From: Clavulina sp. PMI_390
Lineage: Eukaryota; Basidiomycota; Agaricomycetes; Cantharellales; Hydnaceae
DNA: 13,887 nucleotides
NCBI GenBank assembly: GCA_015039315.1
Contig: WIDE01000174.1
Coordinates: 31,539 to 45,425 of the forward strand
Direction of reading: 5' to 3'
In this document: positions 8,329 through 13,887 of the stretch, one piece after another
Layout: each line of letters opens with the position of its first letter
Position numbering within the stretch: position 1 is the stretch's first letter
Program-made: the position numbers and the translations under genes
Notes under the pieces: model-generated
The model's database searches: none
What the model saw: only the letters and a program-made list of their open reading frames with translations
Told to the model about the DNA's origin: nothing

Positions 8329-9927
8329 ATGTCCTCCTTCTCTGAGCTGAGTGCAGTTTTGGCGCAGCTGAGATCCATAACTTCTTCCTTGAAGCAACCC
8401 AGCGTCGATGTGACCCCCATTCTTCTTGCCAACACATCAGACAGTAGTACCCGTGTTCTTCGGGAAAACATGCTGACATTGGCATTGTCAGAGGTCTCAG
8501 AGTTGCTTTCTGTGGCGACTTCCATAGAGGTGGCATCAACCTCGCTTCGAACAAAGCTAGAGCTGTGGCACGCACGTATCATTGAACCAATGCGCCCAGT
8601 ATCCGCCCTTCCCGAGGATGTTCTTCTACTTATATTCAGTCTTGTCATCGAGAAATCCACTACCCCTTGGGCCGAAAGCCTGACTATTAGCCAGGTGTGC
8701 TCGCGCTGGCGGGCCGTAAGCGTAGAATACGCCAAAATGTGGAGTGTTCTGTCGCTCGCAGTTTCCTCTCAAGCTCCTCTCATCAAGTTGTTTGCACATC
8801 GAGCACAATCAAGGCGTATCGAGCTCCGTCTTGAGCCCCAAAGCGAGAACTACTCAATCAAAGTTCGGAAATGGCCCCCACAGAGCATATCAATTGATGC
8901 AACCCTGGCGCCAAGAATTGGTGCCCTCCACATCACTAGTGGAATAGCCTTTCAGTCACTTATTCTGACGGAAGACGCGTTGGACGCCCTTGATGTCAGT
9001 ATCGCAAGCATATCAGGTGTTGGCTCTTACTCTCTGAGCTCGGACACCATCGCCATCATGCAAAAAGTGCATACGCTCTGTTTCCGTGGCTACATGGACG
9101 GTCTCGGAGCTGTTATTTCCTCTTCGCGACTTCAAAGACTGATATTGGACTCATGGGATAACTCCGCAGCTGTCAGCTCTCTGTCAAATGCACAGATGAT
9201 GAACGTCCAGAACCTTCAACTCGAGCTACGCTGGCTCTCAGATGCACCAAGGTCAAGAGCAGATTTACAAGGAGTAGTGGTAGTGGACGCTGTGAGATCG
9301 CTGGTTATACGGGAGTGCCATCCAAACACCATGTCACTGCTCGGGAAATCTCTGGCGCTGAAGAATTTGACTTCCTTGACAGTTATCTTGACCAATAACT
9401 GGCCTAACGGCAGCTTCGGACAGGATTCCCATCGTCAGGCAAAAAACACTCTTTTGCAAATTGTGCGTATGCAAAAATGTATCTGTGAGCTTCTCTAATG
9501 ACTCACGCCAATCGCCCAGGTCCCTCGCCTCCGACAACTCATCCATCTCTCAATAACCTTGCCTTACCCGCGTGATGTCCCTCAAATACTCGAGAAACTG
9601 GTACCGACTCTTCCTTCCAATCCCATCCCTTCCCTTGAATCTCTCGAATTTATCCTCATGGGGCTTCGGATGTTTGACGAGGAGAAGTGCCGTCTCGAGG
9701 CTCGGAGCCTTCTCAAGGCTTTTCAACCGGGCCACCCTGGATCCCGTCGAGAAAAGCCACTTCAGCGCCTCGGCTTATCAAGGAAGCTAATAGGACTCGA
9801 CGAGGAATGGTATATTGCAAACTTTCCCGGGTTTGTTGTGGTTGATGACGACATTGCATTTGGGAAGGATCAATCGGTGGATCAGCTTTCCGATTGGCTG
9901 TTTGTGGGGAACACAGACACTGCCTAG
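8329..9927 (+). CDS. F-box protein C (helical N-terminus, F-box, leucine-rich C-terminus)
   Basis: Two exons, 8329-9462 and 9520-9927, are joined over a 57 bp intron (donor GTGCGT, acceptor GCCCAG, phase 0) to give 513 residues. Residues 1-85 form a leucine-rich helical lead ('ELSAVLAQLRSITSSL', 'VLRENMLTLALSEVSELL') typical before the F-box in mushroom F-box proteins. The F-box follows at about 90-140: 'VSALPEDVLLLIFSLVIE' and 'SQVCSRWRAVSVEYAKMW'. 'SQAPLIKLFAHRAQ' and irregular leucine-rich stretches come next. Exon 2 has 'VPRLRQLIHLSITLPYP' and the shared 'LIGLDEEWY', then an acidic C-terminal extension of about 35 residues not seen in A or B. The ATG at 8329 (ACATG context) was preferred because the in-frame sequence upstream, open to 8065, is not protein-like for this family. 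It is likely an SCF adaptor with an unknown substrate. Its nearest relatives in the window are B and A. Confidence 0.9.
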
Positions 9928-11417
9928 TCCTTCTGGCAACATCCTGTAGCTTAGGCATTCGCTTTCTGTCAATGCTTACCGTACCCTCTTGTTAACAATC
10001 CATGAAACCTTGCTCATTTCCATCATTTCGTTCTCTAACCACTCCAGCGCGAAAAATCACCACATTGACTGTTCTTCGCAAACGTAGCGGCCCTTGTTCT
10101 TCCTCTGCTTCTCCCGTCTCTCCAGGTCGAACTACCCGCTTTCTGTCGGGAACACGTTCTTGTCGAGGTGCGATCTTGTCGAATTTATTCGAGATTGGAG
10201 GCAGATTCATCGAGGAAATCTCTGGATGGCTTTGAGCACAAGCACTTATTTCTTTTCATCAATTCACCATGCGCTCTACGGCTCGCTATTGCTCAAACGG
10301 GGAAACTTGAGCGAATTCCCTTAGGCGCCAAGTCTCTCTCTCGGTGGCTCCAACATTCTGGTCTCTGGCCTTATACGGAGCTTCATAAACGTTAGAATCT
10401 CCGGCCTCATACTAAAAGTCTGACCCTGGAGTTGCTTTGCTTTTCATGAGTCTATGTCTTGGCCGACCTCCCACGGCCATTCTATAATTCCTTCGATGGA
10501 GGATTTGACATGGCTGGATTACGCCTCTGAGTTCCTATCAGGCTCTAATGTGCCTTTCATTTTTCAGATCGCTCTCCAGCCTCACACAATGTGCTAGGCA
10601 TCCTTGCATCTATCCTACGGCGCTTTGTGTCGCTCATACAATCCAAACTCTATTTCATCTCTCTCTACCTTGATCGGTCTTTCACTGCAACACGAGTTGA
10701 GCCAAACCGACTTTAACCTAGTACGGGCCAACCAGTCCGACAATCGTCTAAGTAATGCAGTGGTCTGGTGCCGAAAGCGTATCATCAAACATTCCATCCA
10801 TTCTCTGCTCGATTCGCTCAGAGGTAGCGCAAGCCAGTTGAGGAACAGCAGGATAGCAAAAGCCAAAAATGCGCTCAAAGCACAAAGGGTCTACAGAGGA
10901 TCGTGCTTACGATATACAAGCCCTGCTATTCTAGCTTAGAATCTAATATTTCAATTGGTGGTCCAGTGCTCCTTCCACGCGACTATGTCCTCAATTCTTG
11001 CAGGGGGTGATGCTGAGTAATACTTCCAAGGGCTGTATAAATTAGGATCATAAATTCATGAATAGTCTTTCCGGCTTTGAAACGGGTACTGACAAGCTAT
11101 CGTTCACGTTGACAGGGAGCAGGTTTACCCATTGCCAACTCGCTAACGATAGGATTGCAGTCAACCATTCAGTCGTATTTGGATGCTGCACCGATGCACT
11201 ATGCAAAGCATATCTTATGACGCCATATAGGACAATAGTCTTATTATTGCAATAACTCTCTTAAGAAAATCACACGCAAAAAGCGTGTCAACAAGATACG
11301 GTAGGGTAGGATAGTAGGTAATAGATTAACAAGCATCAAGAAATGAGAAAATAAGACCCGCAGCCTATTTAGCCGAGGGGCATTCGTACGCAGTGAGCGT
11401 GAGAGGATAGTTGCAGC
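9928..11417. other. Long stretch without an intact gene
   Basis: Almost 1.5 kb lies between F-box gene C and the 3' end of the small hypothetical gene. The right end (about 11280-11417) should be the 3' untranslated region of that minus-strand gene and includes a small hairpin, ACACGC-AAAAA-GCGTGT (11272-11288). The left part (about 10100-10600) holds scattered F-box-like fragments, listed separately as a possible relic. A 110-codon plus-strand frame near 10604-10939 has no usable ATG start, no domain and no splice continuation, so it is not called. Confidence 0.5.
10100..10600 (+). pseudogene. Possible decayed F-box gene relic
   Basis: Plus-strand fragments in different frames recall a mushroom F-box protein in the right order, but stop codons and frame changes break them up. 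'DLVEFIRDWRQIHRGNLW' followed by 'MALST' (frame of 10094) resembles the 'C..WR.IA...P.LW..L' half of an F-box. About 120 bases later, in another frame, 'LSRWLQHSGLWP' resembles the 'WL.RSG..PL' segment common after that F-box. It is followed by 'TKSLTLELL' after a TAG at 10393. No intact start, frame or intron set restores a protein. The similarity is short and judged by eye, and it does not closely match genes A-C, so it would be a different subfamily. It could equally be chance in non-coding DNA. Confidence 0.25.
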
Positions 11418-12056
11418 TCAAAAGCCGTAGTTGTAGAAGAAATAGTCGCCAATTGATTGACGGCGTTCAGGACGGCCAGGAACGTGATATGCCCATTCGT
11501 TTCCGTTGAACACCATTTGCTGTCCTTCTTCATCAAATATCTATCCATGTAGAGTAGAGGTGATATCTTATTATGAGCCTCTCCGCCAGCAAAATAATTG
11601 ACGAGCACTCACTTTGACAGTCAAGGTCTCACCACCATCCAGTAGCTCGGTGATGAGCTCGTCGCAATACGGAAGAGGCCGTCCCCGACGTTGTACTTCG
11701 AACGCCCATCCATCTGGTAATGGGTAGCCGTCGCACATCGATTCGGAGCCTGGATAGCATAGCGTGTCAGCGGTAGAACACTCGCGAAGAATCGAAGGGC
11801 TTTAGGTCATACTGCGATACAAATACGAACACCGATAGAAAATGGCGGAGAGGAGCCCGAATATAGATAGCTACTTACTATAGACTTGCTCGATGAGTTC
11901 GGCTAGCGTGCTATGTTCATTTACATCCATCCCTCTTACTGAGCCGTAGCTGCCCTGCTTGATATTGAGCCACATGCAGCCCATATCGCGATAGCCTCGC
12001 TTGTGCCACCCAGCTCCGCGAGCATTTCTGCGACTCGGCTGACGGCTTCGTGGCAT
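11418..12056 (-). CDS. Small hypothetical protein, possible ubiquitin-like fold
   Basis: Three exons (12056-11879, 11749-11613, 11540-11418) join in phase across introns of 129 bp (donor GTAAGT, acceptor ATCCAG) and 72 bp (donor GTGAGT, acceptor GGATAG) to give 145 residues. I do not recognise a named family. The N-terminus is short and basic ('PRSRQPSRRNARG'). The middle (about residues 26-107) reads like a compact alpha/beta domain: strand 'CMWLNIKQG', strand 'SVRGMDVNEHS', helix 'TLAELIEQVY', then 'DGWAFEVQRRGRPLP', 'YCDELITELLDGG' and strand 'ETLTVKIF'. The order and spacing recall ubiquitin-like beta-grasp proteins, but this is inference by eye. The tail is aromatic-rich ('IGDYFFYNYGF'). 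The ATG at 12056 is the first in frame. The gene is divergent from the kinase/phosphatase gene, with 132 bp between start codons. No signal peptide or membrane segment is seen. Confidence 0.75.
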
Positions 12057-12188
12057 CAAGAGAAGACGAAAAAGACAAGGTAAAATCAAATTGGCTTCGC
12101 AAACTCAGAAGCAACTGAGCGCGTTGTTGATGTCGAGAGAGGCGTGGGAACTACTTTGCTCTATTTCACTTGATCGCCGCCGACGACA
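12057..12188. promoter_or_regulatory. Compact bidirectional promoter
   Basis: Only 132 bases separate the start codons of the small hypothetical gene (-) and the 6-phosphofructo-2-kinase gene (+), so both 5' leaders and core promoters share this spacer unless either gene has an upstream untranslated exon. It contains an ATTGG (CCAAT in reverse) near 12090, a possible site for a CCAAT-binding complex. No TATA box was seen. Confidence 0.5.
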
Positions 12189-13887
12189 ATGTCTGAATCG
12201 ACGACCCCCTTGACAGATGCGAGCATACCGACTCCGCCGAAAGACGATCAGGGACTACTACATCCCGTGTTCAGCTCAGCATTTCTCCCCAGTATTGCTG
12301 GCAGTGAGGACCTTCAGGCCGTAAACGCCGCCTTGAACGAGTCGGCAACCAGCTCTGTATCGACAGTTCCCCATGTCATTTCGAGGCCCAATATCCCTGC
12401 TGGATCAGCCCAGCAGTCTCAAAAACTACTTCCTGACCACGCACCAGCTTCTGGTGAAGGTGCTGCCTTCTTCGGGGCTCGATCGTCTGCGTGAGCATTC
12501 TTATCATTACCAAATCGCTCACAGCGCCAGGAATTCTCAGAACTGGAAGTCTGTTTATGTTCATGACAGTTTGAAAACATTTGATGCCTCTAATCTCATG
12601 CCAAAGATCCAGGGTGAGCCCACTGCATCCGGCATGCTTACTCCCAATAGAGTGGCAGGAATTGGCGGCAAAGGTGATTTTACTCAGCCTAGTTGGGATC
12701 GACCCATGCAAGGCTAACAACAGCTTATTTAGTCTCCAAGCCCGATTACTCAGAGGAGAAAATCGTTGTGGCTATGGTCTGTTCCAGTCTGAGCTGACGT
12801 CGTGCTCGTGATTGTCACACCACTTTCTTCCTCTCACCAGGTTGGATTACCGGCTCGAGGGAAATCCTATCTCAGCAACAAACTCATGAGATATCTGACT
12901 GTAAGAAATCCTAAGGATTCATCTTTATGTCTCGATCTGGTGTTTACTCATTTGAACCCAGTGGCTCGAGTATTCTGTCAAGGTATGGTGACCATTAACT
13001 CCGGCAACTCCACGTTTACATTGATGTTATATCTGACAGGTTTTTAACGTTGGAAACTTACGGAGAAGCAAAGCGAAGCAACGTCATGAGAAGTAGAATC
13101 TTTCCTCCTCACGATAAAAATGGCGCTCATCAAGTGTACACTAGGGAAGGCGTGAAGGAAGATCACACAGCTAGCTATTTCAGCCACTCAAACAAAACAG
13201 CAAGCAACATGCGTGAAAAGATTGCGGAAGAGAGTCTTGATATGCTGATCGACTGGCTGAAGACTAAGGGCGGCAATGTCGGGATACATGGTGCGAGTGA
13301 TGGTCTTCATCCACCCTCTTCTTTTCTCATGCTTTCCTCCAAATAGACGCAACCAATAGTACAAGAGAGCGAAGGTACATTTCCTTCGTGTTTCTACGGG
13401 TTTCTGTATCCGTTTACCATCACTGCACATTAGAAAGAAGATTCAAGCACGCGTGGCTAAGGAGCCTGGACTCAAGGTCATATTCTTGGAATCCACCTGC
13501 GACGACCCGGCCGTCATTGCTGCGAATGTGGAACTTAAAGTCTCCATGGGTGATCCCGATTATGCAGGGATGTCTCGGGAGGACGCCCGTGCAGATTTCC
13601 GGCGACGAATCAAGCAATACGAGGACTCGTACGAGCCTGTCGCGGATGGCGAGTTGGGCAAAGAAGAAGAGGCATTCAGTTATCTGAAAATTATTAACGT
13701 TGGGGCTCAGGTCACTGCTAACAGGATCGATGGGTATCTTGAGAGTCGGATCGCATATTACCTTATGAATTTGCACCTCCGACCGCGGAGTATTTACTTC
13801 TCTCGAGTGAGTCTCTTTAGCTCATGCACACCTTTCTTCAACTATCTGATAATATCGTGAACCTTTCATTTTCTTTCTGTTTAGCAT
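12189..13887 (+). CDS. 6-phosphofructo-2-kinase/fructose-2,6-bisphosphatase (3' end outside window)
   Basis: This cytosolic enzyme makes fructose 2,6-bisphosphate from fructose 6-phosphate and ATP, and its second domain can remove the 2-phosphate; the product controls glycolysis. Exons: 12189-12490, about 12531-12673, 12733-12776, 12841-12900, 12962-12982, 13040-13092, 13145-13290, 13347-13374, 13434-13806 and 13885 onward. Phases agree at every junction. An N-terminal low-complexity region of about 150 residues (Ser/Pro/Ala-rich) comes first. The kinase domain shows Walker A 'GLPARGKS', then 'WLEYSVKVFNVGNLRR' and 'KEDHTASYFSHSNK', 'HDATNSTRERR', 'ESTCDDPAVIAANV' and 'YYLMNLHLRPRSIYFSR'. The last codon in the window, CAT, supplies the His of the phosphatase 'RHGE' motif, so the phosphatase nucleophile appears kept. 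The first acceptor is uncertain: 12524, 12530 and 12569 are all in phase. Exon 5 is only 21 nt. ATG 12189 (GACAATG context) starts a sensible N-terminus. Confidence 0.96.

Noticed and set aside
10454..10597. A 47-codon plus-strand frame starting 'MSWPTSHGHSII' that reads like protein
   Set aside because: It ends in a stop with no good donor to extend it, and it overlaps the possible F-box relic in another frame. Too short and unsupported to call.
10604..10939. A 110-codon plus-strand open frame, with an 87-codon minus-strand frame overlapping it
   Set aside because: Neither begins with ATG (both rely on TTG), neither shows a domain or plausible splice continuation, and open frames on both strands over the same bases suggest chance.
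11272..11288. Hairpin ACACGC-AAAAA-GCGTGT
   Set aside because: A six-base stem in the probable 3' untranslated region of a fungal nuclear gene; bacterial-type terminators do not apply and the stem is short enough to be chance.

Overview
The window looks like nuclear DNA from a mushroom-type fungus (Basidiomycota, probably Agaricomycetes). The genes are broken by many short GT-AG introns, mostly 50-80 bp. The content also fits: multiple F-box/leucine-rich proteins, a secreted glutamic peptidase (eqolisin, peptidase family G1), a basidiomycete-type DUF6593 protein and two housekeeping genes. No tRNA, rRNA, transposon, CRISPR array or bacterial-style operon was recognised. All gene models were spliced by hand from reading frame, splice-site and family-motif evidence; there is no transcript support.

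Layout, left to right. (1) 1-782 (+): 3' end of the splicing factor SNW1/Prp45 (SKIP). (2) 1019-2373 (+): F-box protein A. (3) 2668-3840 (-): secreted G1 glutamic peptidase, five exons, with both catalytic residues. (4) 3934-4592 (-): weakly supported orphan gene. (5) 4593-5405: no gene seen. (6) 5406-6300 (-): DUF6593 protein in four exons. (7) 6595-7966 (-) and 8329-9927 (+): F-box proteins B and C, head to head. (8) 9928-11417: no intact gene; scattered traces may be a decayed F-box gene. (9) 11418-12056 (-): small three-exon hypothetical protein that may have a ubiquitin-like (beta-grasp) fold. (10) 12189-13887 (+): 6-phosphofructo-2-kinase/fructose-2,6-bisphosphatase, at least ten exons. 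The window stops on the codon for the phosphatase catalytic histidine.

The two conserved housekeeping genes flank an accessory block. Within it, F-box A, B and C are paralogues. They share the F-box core, an 'SQ[AG]PLI.LF' segment, a phase-0 intron at the same place, and a C-terminal 'L.G....WY' motif. This fits local duplication followed by divergence. F-box proteins normally act as substrate adaptors of SCF ubiquitin ligases. The peptidase is secreted and acts outside the cell, while the kinase/phosphatase sets the fructose-2,6-bisphosphate level that controls glycolysis. No single pathway joins the window.

The most useful second looks are the possible ubiquitin-like protein, the F-box paralogue cluster with its possible relic, the peptidase microexon and intron-split stop codon, and the kinase gene with its 21-nt exon and three in-phase acceptors.
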